The position numbers and the translations under genes are program-made. The notes under the pieces are model-generated. The model was not told where the DNA came from, made no database searches, and saw only the letters and a list, made by a program, of their open reading frames with translations. From positions 1 through 20,500 of IMG/VR virus record IMGVR_UViG_3300046011_004900: a stretch of 20,500 nucleotides of DNA; one strand, written 5' to 3'. Positions 6,793 through 14,343 of this stretch are shown in pieces. The stretch's first letter is position 1; each line of letters starts with the position of its first letter. The DNA comes from a virus.

Positions 6793-9738
6793 ATGGCAAA
6801 GATATTAAGCAACGTAAATATATTAACTGGACAAGTTGTTGAAGCCCACCACGTAACTCAATCTATAGATGCATTCACCGGAGTAGAAGCATATAATATA
6901 ACATTATCTGGTTCATTAACATTAGTAGGACCAACTAACATAACAGGACAAGTTTCAGCATCTGGATTTACTGGATCACTACATGGTACTGCATCTTGGG
7001 CCTTAAACTCACCAAACTCCGTTAGTGCCTCGTATGCCGCTACTGCTTCATATGTTGTAAGTTCATCTTATGCATTAAACTCTACTAGTGCATCATATGC
7101 CATTACTTCTTCTTACTCACGTAACTCAACTAGTGCTTCATATGCTGTTAATTCAACAAGTGCATCATATGCTGCTACAGCATCTTACGCTGTAAGCGCA
7201 TCGTATGAAATTAATTACGAAACAAGTTCATCGTATGCAGAAACTGCATCTATTGCAACTAGTGCATCTTATGCTATTAATTCAACTAGTGCTTCATATG
7301 CATTAACTGCATCTTATTTGACGGGATATATTTCACCATTCCCATTTACTGGTTCTGCCCAATTCACCGGATCTGTAGGTATTACAGGTAGCTTAGAGGT
7401 AACGGGTGGTATTACCGGTAGCTTATTAGGCACCGCTTCATATGCATTGAGTGCTCTTAGTGCTTCTTATGCATCAATTGCTACTAGTTCATCATATGCT
7501 ATTAATTCAACTAGTGCCTCTTACGCTACAACATCATCTTATTCAAACAATTCAACTAGTGCTTCGTATTCATTAAACACTACTAGTGCATCATATGCTA
7601 CTACAGCATCATATGCTATTAATTCAACTAGCGCTTCATACTCATTGAATACTACTAGTGCTTCATACGCAACAACATCCTCTTACTCAAATAACTCAAC
7701 TAGTGCTTCCTATTCACTTAACTCAACAAGTGCTTCCTACGCTACAAACGCAACTAGTGCTTCATATGCAGAAACAGCATCATATGCTGTAAGTGCATCA
7801 TATGAAATTAACTACGAAACAAGTTCTTCGTATGCAGAAACTGCATCTATTGCCACTAGTGCCTCATATGCTATTAATTCAACTAGTGCATCTTATGCTA
7901 CTACATCATCTTACTCAAACAACTCAACTAGTGCATCTTATGCTACCACTTCATCTTACTCAAATACATCAACAAGTGCTTCATATGCATTAAACGCTAC
8001 AAGTGCTTCATACGCATTATCATCATCCTATTCACGTAATTCAACAAGTGCATCTTACTCATTAACATCATCTTATTCAATAAGTACAATTAGTGCTTCA
8101 CACGCTGCAACTGCATCTTATGTTAATACATTACGCCAAACCGTACTAATATCCGGTTCATTAATTGTATCTGGTTCTGGTTCATCCTCACCTCTATTTA
8201 ATGTTGTAGGTAGTGTAGAAGATATACTTACCATATACGACGGAGATACAAATAGTGGATCTATTCTATTTGTAAATGACAGCAATGATGCACCTATATT
8301 TCAAGTATTTACTGGAAGTATATCAATGCATAAACCAACTACAATTTCAGGTAGTTTAAATGTAACGGGATCTACATCAATAACAGGTAGCTTAAATGTA
8401 ACTGGTGGTATAACTGGTAGCTTATTAGGCACCGCTTCATATGCATTGAGTACTCTTAGTGCATCATACGCTCCCACATCTACTAGTGCTTCATATGCAG
8501 CTACTGCATCAATTGCTACTAGTGCTTCATACGCATTAAACACAACAAGCGCTTCATATGCTGCAACGGCGTCCATTGCTACTAGTGCATCATATGCTGC
8601 AACATCATCTTACGTTGTAAGCTCATCGTATGCTACTACTTCATCGATTGCTACTACTGCATCTTATGCTGCAACGGCATCTTATGTTGTAAGTTCATCA
8701 TATGCTGCAACATCATCTTATGTTGTAAGTTCATCATACGCATCAACAGCATCTATTGCTACTAGCTCTTCATATGCTGCTACTGCATCAATTGCCGTTA
8801 GTTCATCGTACTCGACAACATCATCAATAGCAACTAGTGCATCTTACGCTACTACAGCATCTTACGCTATAAGTGCATCGTATGAAATCAATTACGAAAC
8901 AAGCTCGTCATATGCAGAAACTGCTTCGATTGCAATTAGTGCATCATATGTATTGAATGTAACAAGTGCATCATATGCAGCTACATCATCTTACACAACA
9001 AACACAATTAGTGCATCATATGCTACTACATCATTAAATACATCTGATGTATTAATATATGTTAAAAATGTTACTGGTGCCTCTATAGCAAAAGGTAAAG
9101 TCGTAAGAATATCTGGCGCAACTGGAGATAACGCATTAATATCAACAGCATCATATGATGCCGATAGCGTATCCGCTAATACCTTGGGTATATTAAATGA
9201 AACTATAGCGGATCAAGCATTTGGGTATGTAATGACTGAAGGTAAATTGCTAGGAATTAATACAGACACATTCACTGCTGGACAACTTTTATACCTAGGA
9301 CCTACGGGCTCAATTATAGGATATGAACCAGTTCCTCCACTTCACGCAGTTCGTTTAGGTCAAGCTCTACGAATCCAAACCAATAATGGTTCAATGTATG
9401 TTCGTATCGATAACGGATATGAATTAGATGAATTACATAATGTATTAATCATATCTGGATCTGATGGAGATCTATTAGTAGCTAGTGGTAGTAACAATAA
9501 TGGTAAAAAATTATATATTAATACTAAACAATTAACTGGATCATATGGTTTAACTGGTAGCTTAAATATAACTGGTTCTGCGTTAATTACCGGTTCATTA
9601 AATGTAAAAGATATACTAGTACTAACACCTAGAACAACCACCCCTACACCAACCGAGGGAATGATTATAGCTTCAGGGTCAGCAGGTAGTAGTATATTAT
9701 ATTACTATAATGGGACCTCTTGGAATGCATTATTTTAA
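6793..9738 (+). CDS. Repetitive tail fibre protein (SASYA repeats)
   Basis: A 981-residue fibre. The N-terminal 75 residues (MAKILSNVNILTGQVVEAHH and on) probably anchor it to the virion. Three tracts of short SASYA / SSSYA / TASYA units follow (bases about 7021-7320, 7430-8130 and 8430-9036), separated by TGS-rich inserts (FTGSVGITGSLEVTGGITGS and similar) that look like beta-solenoid or collar segments. After base 9040 comes a non-repeat C-terminal region with DVLIYVKNVTGASIAKGKVV, TLGILNETIADQAFGYV and YLGPTGSIIG. I recall this as a recurring domain of phage fibres and bacterial surface proteins. The last 50 residues (SSILYYYNGTSWNALF) resemble a fibre tip. Regular alternation of small residues with Tyr suggests an elongated trimeric shaft. 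The role is probably receptor contact. A 36-residue super-repeat occurs three times. Confidence 0.88.
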   Translation: MAKILSNVNILTGQVVEAHHVTQSIDAFTGVEAYNITLSGSLTLVGPTNITGQVSASGFTGSLHGTASWALNSPNSVSASYAATASYVVSSSYALNSTSASYAITSSYSRNSTSASYAVNSTSASYAATASYAVSASYEINYETSSSYAETASIATSASYAINSTSASYALTASYLTGYISPFPFTGSAQFTGSVGITGSLEVTGGITGSLLGTASYALSALSASYASIATSSSYAINSTSASYATTSSYSNNSTSASYSLNTTSASYATTASYAINSTSASYSLNTTSASYATTSSYSNNSTSASYSLNSTSASYATNATSASYAETASYAVSASYEINYETSSSYAETASIATSASYAINSTSASYATTSSYSNNSTSASYATTSSYSNTSTSASYALNATSASYALSSSYSRNSTSASYSLTSSYSISTISASHAATASYVNTLRQTVLISGSLIVSGSGSSSPLFNVVGSVEDILTIYDGDTNSGSILFVNDSNDAPIFQVFTGSISMHKPTTISGSLNVTGSTSITGSLNVTGGITGSLLGTASYALSTLSASYAPTSTSASYAATASIATSASYALNTTSASYAATASIATSASYAATSSYVVSSSYATTSSIATTASYAATASYVVSSSYAATSSYVVSSSYASTASIATSSSYAATASIAVSSSYSTTSSIATSASYATTASYAISASYEINYETSSSYAETASIAISASYVLNVTSASYAATSSYTTNTISASYATTSLNTSDVLIYVKNVTGASIAKGKVVRISGATGDNALISTASYDADSVSANTLGILNETIADQAFGYVMTEGKLLGINTDTFTAGQLLYLGPTGSIIGYEPVPPLHAVRLGQALRIQTNNGSMYVRIDNGYELDELHNVLIISGSDGDLLVASGSNNNGKKLYINTKQLTGSYGLTGSLNITGSALITGSLNVKDILVLTPRTTTPTPTEGMIIASGSAGSSILYYYNGTSWNALF
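7021..7320 (+). repeat. SASYA coding repeat tract 1
   Basis: About 100 residues made almost entirely of units such as TSASYA, TASYA and SSSYA separated by 3-6 residues (LNS, INS, VNS). At DNA level the units are imperfect (tca/tct/tcg for Ser, gca/gct/gcc for Ala), so the amino-acid pattern is more regular than the base sequence. Confidence 0.9.
7195..7302 (+). repeat. 36-residue super-repeat, copy A
   Basis: Encodes SASYEINYETSSSYAETAS followed by IATSASYAINSTSASYA. The EINYE block stands out from the surrounding small-residue repeats and marks the unit. Same unit at 7792-7899 and 8872-8979. Confidence 0.88.
7417..7463 (+). repeat. Direct repeat, copy 1 (36 identical bases, 47 with one mismatch)
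   Basis: Begins GGTAGCTTATTAGGCACCGC and runs through the codons for GSLLGTASYALS. The first 36 bases are identical to 8416-8451, exactly 999 bases downstream and in the same frame. This is the longest near-identical DNA repeat seen in the gene and a plausible site for recombination between fibre segments. Confidence 0.85.
7430..8130 (+). repeat. SASYA coding repeat tract 2
   Basis: The longest tract, about 230 residues. Units alternate between SASYA, SSYSNNST and SASYSLNT types, including a sub-pattern STSASYATTSSYSNN that recurs several times. It ends at SASHAATASYVNTL before a non-repeat insert (LISGSLIVSGSG). Confidence 0.88.
7792..7899 (+). repeat. 36-residue super-repeat, copy B
   Basis: Encodes the same 36 residues as copy A (7195-7302), with base differences confined to synonymous positions as far as I could read (for example agc/agt, tcg/tca, aat/aac codons). 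Confidence 0.88.
8416..8462 (+). repeat. Direct repeat, copy 2
   Basis: Second copy of the 36-base identical repeat (47 bases with one mismatch) found at 7417-7463. It restarts the TGSLLGTASYALS segment that opens the third repeat tract. Confidence 0.85.
8430..9036 (+). repeat. SASYA coding repeat tract 3
   Basis: About 200 residues. Here units of the type TASIATSASYAATSSYVVSS dominate, unlike tract 2, so the tracts have diverged in unit type while keeping the Ser-Tyr-Ala spacing. Confidence 0.88.
8872..8979 (+). repeat. 36-residue super-repeat, copy C
   Basis: Encodes SASYEINYETSSSYAETAS followed by IAISASYVLNVTSASYA: identical to copies A and B in the first 21 residues and diverged in the remainder (T to I, A to V, I to L, S to V). 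Confidence 0.85.
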
Positions 9739-9749
9739 CATATAAACAA

Positions 9750-10190
9750 ATGTGGTTATACAACTCAACACCAATATCAACTATAGAAGATTTACCCCAA
9801 TCAACATTTGGATTCATATACATTACAACCCATACCCCAACCGGTAAAAAATATTTGGGTAAGAAATCTATATTTCATACACTCAACAAAAAGTTGGGTA
9901 AAAAAGAACTAGCCGAACAACCCATCACTCGGGGACGCGCTAAAACAACCAAACAGATAATTAAAGAATCTGACTGGAAAACATATTACGGTTCAGAGGA
10001 ATTCATCAAACAAGCAATACGCAACAAACAACACGATGAATTCACACGTGAAATCATCCACTTTGTAACTAACAAAAAACAACTTACATACTACGAATGC
10101 AAATATCAATTTATGTATGGTGTATTGGAATCAGATGAATTCACAAATTCCAACATCCTTGGCAAGTTCTACTCAAAAGACTTGATATAG
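9750..10190 (+). CDS. GIY-YIG-like nuclease, 146 residues
   Basis: A small stand-alone protein. The GIY-YIG pattern is degenerate but readable: GFIY at residues 21-24 (in place of GIY) and KKYLGKK at 33-39 (in place of YIG), followed by W76-K-T-Y-Y-G-S and a Glu (E116 in TYYECKYQ) where the family's catalytic glutamate would sit. GIY-YIG enzymes cleave DNA with one metal ion; phage members include homing endonucleases and repair or degradation enzymes. The start at ATG 9750 is preferred over an upstream in-frame TTG at 9720, which would overlap the fibre gene; 9750 leaves an 11-base gap with an A-rich leader (CATATAAACAA). It stands between the fibre and the primase, a common place for homing-type genes. 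No DNA-binding domain is evident, so a free-standing nuclease is likely. Exact role unknown. Confidence 0.7.
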   Translation: MWLYNSTPISTIEDLPQSTFGFIYITTHTPTGKKYLGKKSIFHTLNKKLGKKELAEQPITRGRAKTTKQIIKESDWKTYYGSEEFIKQAIRNKQHDEFTREIIHFVTNKKQLTYYECKYQFMYGVLESDEFTNSNILGKFYSKDLI

Positions 10191-10191
10191 C

Positions 10192-10210
10192 AATATATAC
10201 ATTGTATATT
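10192..10210. other. AT-only inverted repeat between nuclease and primase genes
   Basis: AATATA (10192-10197) and TATATT (10205-10210) form a 6-base inverted repeat around a 7-base centre, in the 27-base gap before the primase ATG. It is too weak for a terminator. It could be an operator or promoter element, or chance in AT-rich DNA. Confidence 0.2.
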
Positions 10211-10217
10211 CACTATT

Positions 10218-11144
10218 ATGGTAAATGAGTTATTAATAAATCTGGTAAATAATATCCTGGGTTCCGGCAAACGGACATCTAGAGGTAACGTAGCCTACAA
10301 CTGTCCATTCTGCCATAAACACCATAAATTAGAAATCAATTTTACCGAAAACACCAATGGTGAAAATAAATGGGCTTGCTGGAGTTGCTCAAATAGAGGT
10401 AAATTTATCCATACTCTATTCAAAAAACTGTCAATTGCACCAGACAAGTACCAAGAATTACGCAAATTAACCAAGTCAACATTTCATGCTGATTTAGGTA
10501 CCCCACAATTCAAATCAATTGAATTACCAAAGGAATTCACCACCTTCATAGATAACAAAGATCCATACGCTCATAAAGTATTTAAATATTTAAAGCAACG
10601 AAATATATCCTCACAGGATATACTAAAATATAATATAGGATATTGTAAAACAGGTGCGTATGCTAATAGAGTAGTATTACCATCATACGATATAGATGGT
10701 AAATTAAATTATTTTACAGCACGCTCACTTGAGCCATACAACCATATTAAATATATGAATCCAGACATATCTAGAGATATAATTCCATTCGGTATGTTTA
10801 TTAACTGGGATTTACCCATAATCATATGTGAGGGGCCATTCGATGCATTAGCAATAAAACGCAACGCTATACCATTAATGGGAAAAAATATGCAATCCGA
10901 ATTAATGAAAAAATTAGTAGAATCAAAAGTACATAAAATATATATAGCTTTAGATGCAGACGCGATTCAACGTTCAATATCGTTCTGTGAAAAATTATTG
11001 GATATGGGGAAAGAAGTATACCTAGTTGAACTAGATGGGAAAGACCCATCATCTTTAGGTTTTGAAGGGTTTACTAAACTTATCCAAACTGTTACTCCAT
11101 TAACACAATATAAACTAATGGAGCGTAAACTAAATTTTATATGA
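10218..11144 (+). CDS. DnaG-type DNA primase
   Basis: A 308-residue primase that would make RNA primers for phage DNA replication. The N-terminal zinc ribbon has C29-P-F-C32 and C54-W-S-C57, matching the CHC2-type zinc-binding domain in a four-cysteine form. Residues about 115-195 form the link to the catalytic core (with RVVLPSYD and LNYFTARS). The Toprim domain follows: glutamate in ICEGPFDA (E205), the acidic pair in ALDADA (D246, D248), and a third site in DGKDP (D273, D276). It is short compared with bacterial DnaG (about 600 residues) and lacks a recognisable helicase-binding C-terminal domain, as is usual for small phage primases. Its stop overlaps the next ATG (ATGA at 11141-11144), implying translational coupling with the PD-(D/E)XK nuclease. 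The leader has no Shine-Dalgarno sequence. Confidence 0.93.
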   Translation: MVNELLINLVNNILGSGKRTSRGNVAYNCPFCHKHHKLEINFTENTNGENKWACWSCSNRGKFIHTLFKKLSIAPDKYQELRKLTKSTFHADLGTPQFKSIELPKEFTTFIDNKDPYAHKVFKYLKQRNISSQDILKYNIGYCKTGAYANRVVLPSYDIDGKLNYFTARSLEPYNHIKYMNPDISRDIIPFGMFINWDLPIIICEGPFDALAIKRNAIPLMGKNMQSELMKKLVESKVHKIYIALDADAIQRSISFCEKLLDMGKEVYLVELDGKDPSSLGFEGFTKLIQTVTPLTQYKLMERKLNFI

Positions 11145-11914
11145 AAAAATCACAACTTAAACATTCTTACGGTCGAGTTTTAGAGGTATCCGAGGATATG
11201 CAACAAATCACATTACCTGATCAACGTTTTTACAAACGTAACGGATTATATTACCCTTCAATAACTACTATCCTCCAATGCTACCCTCGCGGTCCGCACT
11301 TTGAAAACTGGCTGAAACAAGTAGGATTTGCTTCAAACCACATAGTTAAGAAAGCCGCAGAGGAAGGTACTCAAGTACATGAAATGTGTGAACAGTATTT
11401 AGAAGGTGAAGAATTAAATTTCCTGTCCCCCACTGGTCAACCATTATATAACCCAACTGTATGGCAAATGTTTATTCGATTTGTTGACTTCTGGGAAACA
11501 CATAAACCAACATTAATTGAGACCGAGGTACATTTATTTTCAGATAAACTTAAAGTAGCTGGTACTTGCGATTTAGTTATTGAATTAAATGGTGAGCGTT
11601 GGATACTTGATTTAAAAACATCAAACCATTTACACACAACATATGATTTACAAACAGCTGTATATGCACAATGCTATATGGAATGCTTTGAAAAGAAAAT
11701 AGACAGATGTGGTGTGCTATGGTTAAAATCATCCAAACGTAAAGCCAACCCGGATAAATTAAGCGGTAAAAATTGGGAGATAGTTGAATCTAAACGCTCC
11801 ATTGAGGAAAATTTAGAAATATTCCAGCACGTTAAATTTATTTTTGATTTAGAAAACCCAACACACAAACCATCGTTTTCCGAATTTAGAACAGTAGCGA
11901 AACGAGAAATTTAA
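11141..11914 (+). CDS. RecB/Cas4-like PD-(D/E)XK nuclease
   Basis: A 257-residue nuclease with the RecB-family motif order: GTQVHE at residues 76-81, E129 in ETEV, G-T-C-D144 in VAGTCDLV, D157-L-K159 in ILDLKTS, and YDLQTAVYA (Q171, Y175). D144, the D157-x-K159 pair and Q171 form the expected metal-binding and catalytic set of the PD-(D/E)XK fold. There is no helicase domain and no cysteine cluster, so it is neither full RecB nor an iron-sulphur Cas4. Such single-domain enzymes in phages act as exonucleases in recombination, host-DNA degradation or end processing. Being coupled to the primase through an ATGA overlap favours a role in replication or recombination. The substrate cannot be read from sequence. 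Confidence 0.9.
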   Translation: MKKSQLKHSYGRVLEVSEDMQQITLPDQRFYKRNGLYYPSITTILQCYPRGPHFENWLKQVGFASNHIVKKAAEEGTQVHEMCEQYLEGEELNFLSPTGQPLYNPTVWQMFIRFVDFWETHKPTLIETEVHLFSDKLKVAGTCDLVIELNGERWILDLKTSNHLHTTYDLQTAVYAQCYMECFEKKIDRCGVLWLKSSKRKANPDKLSGKNWEIVESKRSIEENLEIFQHVKFIFDLENPTHKPSFSEFRTVAKREI

Positions 11915-11926
11915 ATATGTATAGCC

Positions 11927-12685
11927 ATGATTAGTTTAGTTCAATTATTAAGAGAAGTACAAAATAACCCACAAGCTATATTCCTAGCAGGCCCAGCAGG
12001 TAGTGGTAAATCATATTTATCTAAACAATTACTACCCCAATCATTCACAACCATCAATTCAGATGACACATATGAAGAAATGTTGAAGGCGAGTGGGATT
12101 GGACTTAAACAAACTAATTTCACTCCCGAACAACTATCTCAAGCAGCTAAAATTCAAGCTCAATCACGTAAAATTACTCAAGATAAACTTGCACAAACAC
12201 TGGAGGGTAGGCAAAGTGTAATTATTGACGGTACCGGTGCTGCATCAAATCCAATACTCAAGAAAAAACAGGAATTGGAATCACTCGGCTACACTACATT
12301 AATGTTAATGATATATGTTTCACCATTAACTTCACTTCAACGTAATGCTGAACGTGAACGTAGTTTAATGCCTGGAATTGTACTTAGAACATGGCGCGAT
12401 GTAAATCGCAATATAGATACATACGCACGTGAATTTGGTGATAATTTCATATTAATAAATAACGATCCAAACAATGCAAATAAATCGTTTTCTACCGCAC
12501 TAGCTGATTCGTATATTAAACAATCAACAGCTACTGGTAAACCAAAAACACCAGAAGAACAAGCAAAATCGGACGCAGATAAAGCACAATTAAATTACGA
12601 CATAGAAAATATGGTAAAAACATTACCTACATTCGACACATTACAGACAGCTAAAAGTAAAATTAATATATTCTCGAACATATGA
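11927..12685 (+). CDS. P-loop kinase, zeta-toxin / polynucleotide-kinase type
   Basis: A 252-residue P-loop phosphotransferase. Walker A is G22-P-A-G-S-G-K28-S29; the following NSDDTYEEM (residues 44-52) is where kinases of this group bind the acceptor; IIDGTGA at 99-105 is the Walker B-like strand; and R143/R145 with SLMPGIVLRTWRDVNRN (146-162) form a lid-like arginine region. I recall this lid pattern from a zeta-toxin-family protein common in environmental phages, and the layout also parallels the kinase domain of T4 polynucleotide kinase. The phosphate acceptor (nucleic acid 5' end, nucleotide or sugar nucleotide) is not determined. Sixteen residues (MISLVQLLREVQNNPQ) precede the first strand and resemble leaders on neighbouring genes. 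An ATG at 11917 closes after five codons, so 11927 is the start. The stop overlaps the next start (ATGA). Confidence 0.85.
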   Translation: MISLVQLLREVQNNPQAIFLAGPAGSGKSYLSKQLLPQSFTTINSDDTYEEMLKASGIGLKQTNFTPEQLSQAAKIQAQSRKITQDKLAQTLEGRQSVIIDGTGAASNPILKKKQELESLGYTTLMLMIYVSPLTSLQRNAERERSLMPGIVLRTWRDVNRNIDTYAREFGDNFILINNDPNNANKSFSTALADSYIKQSTATGKPKTPEEQAKSDADKAQLNYDIENMVKTLPTFDTLQTAKSKINIFSNI

Positions 12686-13647
12686 ATCCACTAGTACAAT
12701 CCATTATTCAACCCTTCATTAACGAGGAGATACTCCCCCAAAACAAACCTACATTGGCTATATACCCAGGTAAATTTAAACCACCACATGCCGGACACGC
12801 TATGGTAGCTAAAAAATTAATGGATGTTGCAGATAAAGTAGTAATATTAATATCACCAAAAATACATGAAGGAATTACCCCACATCAAAGTGAGGCAATA
12901 TGGAATTTATACAACGAAAAATTATTCAACAATAAATTAACCATTCAAATATCCGACAAACCATCTCCCGTAACTGGTATATTAAATGAAATTAAGAACC
13001 ACCAAGATATGGAATTTATTGCTGCTTGTGGTAAAAGTGAAGAGGATAGATTCGTTAAAATAGGTAGAGACCCAGAATACATGAATGCTAGAACATTCGA
13101 TGCTGGTATATTGGAGGGAGGTATTAGTGCAACTGAATTAAGAGCATCAATTAATAATAATCAAGACATATCTCATTTTTTACCTAAAGGTATATCTACT
13201 CAAGAATATTTAGATATATTAACACCTGAACAACCATTAAATGAAAGTAGTCCCGTTGAGGAGCAACGTCAATTATTGTTAGGTTATATCCAATCGTTGA
13301 ATGAATATATGATTAAACAGGGAATGAACGTACAACCATTACCTCGCGTTGAAATAATTGACAACGATGTAGCAAATGCAGCTAATTTCTTTGGTAAAAC
13401 CGGTTACTACATACCCCAAAACCCCACAATAGTAGTATATTCATTGAACCGATCTCCACGTGATGTTCTTGCTACAATATGTCATGAATATATTCATCAT
13501 ATACAAAATATGGAGGATCGATTACCTGAAATCAACACTACTAATGTAAATGAAGATGATAATTTGAAGGAAATTGAACGTGAAGCATATGAACAGGGTG
13601 GGTTATTACTTAGACAATTTAAAAACACCCTTTTACCTAACTCGTAA
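12682..13647 (+). CDS. Nucleotidyltransferase fused to HExxH metallopeptidase-like domain
   Basis: A 321-residue two-domain protein. Residues about 23-180 are a cytidylyltransferase-like nucleotidyltransferase: YPGKFKPPHAGH carries the nucleotide-binding HxGH (H36, H39) and ISATELR (148-154) is the matching ISSTxxR motif. Relatives transfer AMP or CMP to NMN, pantetheine phosphate, FMN or sugar phosphates; the substrate here is not evident. Residues about 190-321 contain H268-E-Y-I-H272 followed by EIEREAYEQG about 25-30 residues later, where a glutamate (E297 or E301) would be the third zinc ligand of a gluzincin-type peptidase. A Pro/Asn/Glu-rich linker with PLNESSPVEE lies between the domains. 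The fusion is one uninterrupted frame. An N-terminal extension (LVQSIIQPFINEEI) resembles leaders on neighbouring genes. Start overlaps the kinase stop. Confidence 0.85.
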   Translation: MNPLVQSIIQPFINEEILPQNKPTLAIYPGKFKPPHAGHAMVAKKLMDVADKVVILISPKIHEGITPHQSEAIWNLYNEKLFNNKLTIQISDKPSPVTGILNEIKNHQDMEFIAACGKSEEDRFVKIGRDPEYMNARTFDAGILEGGISATELRASINNNQDISHFLPKGISTQEYLDILTPEQPLNESSPVEEQRQLLLGYIQSLNEYMIKQGMNVQPLPRVEIIDNDVANAANFFGKTGYYIPQNPTIVVYSLNRSPRDVLATICHEYIHHIQNMEDRLPEINTTNVNEDDNLKEIEREAYEQGGLLLRQFKNTLLPNS

Positions 13648-13657
13648 AAATAGTAAT

Positions 13658-14305
13658 ATGACTAAACAACAATTAATATCAATAATACGGGAAGAAATAA
13701 AATTAATTACTAACCCTACTATTCAATTAAATGAGGGTACATTTGATTCATATATACTGGACATTTCACGCCAAATAATCAACGCATTTAAGCGCAAAAA
13801 AACACTTAACTTAACATACACCATAACTCGTGGTGGAGAGGAAGCTGAATTTGATTTAGTGGCACGTTTTGTACCTGTATCTAATCTATCTCAACCATAT
13901 TCTATATCCGCTAATTCGGATATGAATTCATTCAATATGTCTATTGAATTCAATCCTACAACATTCCCACAAGCATTTAGTGATATGGTAGCTGAAGTTA
14001 AAGAAACAGTAACACACGAGTTGGAACATATAGGTCAACAGAATTTTGAAGATATGAACGTCAAATATTCAAATTACGAAACAACTATTGAATACTACAC
14101 TTCACCTCAAGAGATACCGGCATTTATTAAAGGATTAATTAAACGAGCAAAAACTAAAAATATACCACTAGCAACAGCTATGGAAGAATGGCATCAAGAA
14201 AATATATTAAATTTCAACAACCCCGAAACAGATTGGCCTATAGTAAAACGTATATGGTTAGATTGGATTAAAGACAATAAGCAACAATTAAAGAAATTTA
14301 TATAA
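13658..14305 (+). CDS. HExxH metallopeptidase-like protein with IIREEI leader
   Basis: A 215-residue protein. The start at ATG 13658 is chosen because it follows the preceding stop by 10 bases; an upstream in-frame ATG at 13574 would give 28 extra residues overlapping the previous gene. H120-E-L-E-H124 is a zincin motif, and E152 in SPQEIPAFI is a likely third ligand, giving the gluzincin arrangement. The N-terminus MTKQQLISIIREEIKLI and the following QLNEG (residues 23-27) look like a targeting leader ending in a potential prohead-protease site. The region between (30-110) shows alternating beta-type patterning. Substrate unknown: possibilities include virion-internal processing, cell-wall associated peptides or a host protein. 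It is the second HExxH protein in a row, but the two share little beyond the motif. Confidence 0.8.
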   Translation: MTKQQLISIIREEIKLITNPTIQLNEGTFDSYILDISRQIINAFKRKKTLNLTYTITRGGEEAEFDLVARFVPVSNLSQPYSISANSDMNSFNMSIEFNPTTFPQAFSDMVAEVKETVTHELEHIGQQNFEDMNVKYSNYETTIEYYTSPQEIPAFIKGLIKRAKTKNIPLATAMEEWHQENILNFNNPETDWPIVKRIWLDWIKDNKQQLKKFI

Positions 14306-14332
14306 AACGTGCCAACCATATATATTTCCCAT

Positions 14333-14341
14333 ATATTTATA
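14333..14341 (+). promoter_or_regulatory. ATATTTATA motif before the HAD gene
   Basis: ATATTTATA ends two bases before the ATG at 14344, in a 38-base A/T-rich gap that also contains CATATATATTTCCC. Such closeness to the start argues against a simple -10 promoter here, unless the message is leaderless or initiates elsewhere. Confidence 0.3.
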
Positions 14342-14343
14342 CC

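Noticed and set aside
8301-8576. Minus-strand and alternative-frame open frames in the fibre gene
   Set aside because: The repeated Ser/Tyr/Ala codons keep other frames free of stops; products are low-complexity echoes of the repeat.
7021-9036. CRISPR-like regular repeats
   Set aside because: The repeats are in frame, vary at synonymous positions, lack unique spacers of constant length, and lie inside a long fibre gene.
9720-9749. Upstream TTG start for the GIY-YIG-like gene
   Set aside because: It would overlap the fibre's end and add residues unlike the family. The ATG at 9750 has an A-rich leader and an 11-base gap.
13574-13657. Upstream ATG start for the second HExxH gene
   Set aside because: It would place 28 residues inside the preceding gene. 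The ATG at 13658 gives a sensible gap and the IIREEI leader.
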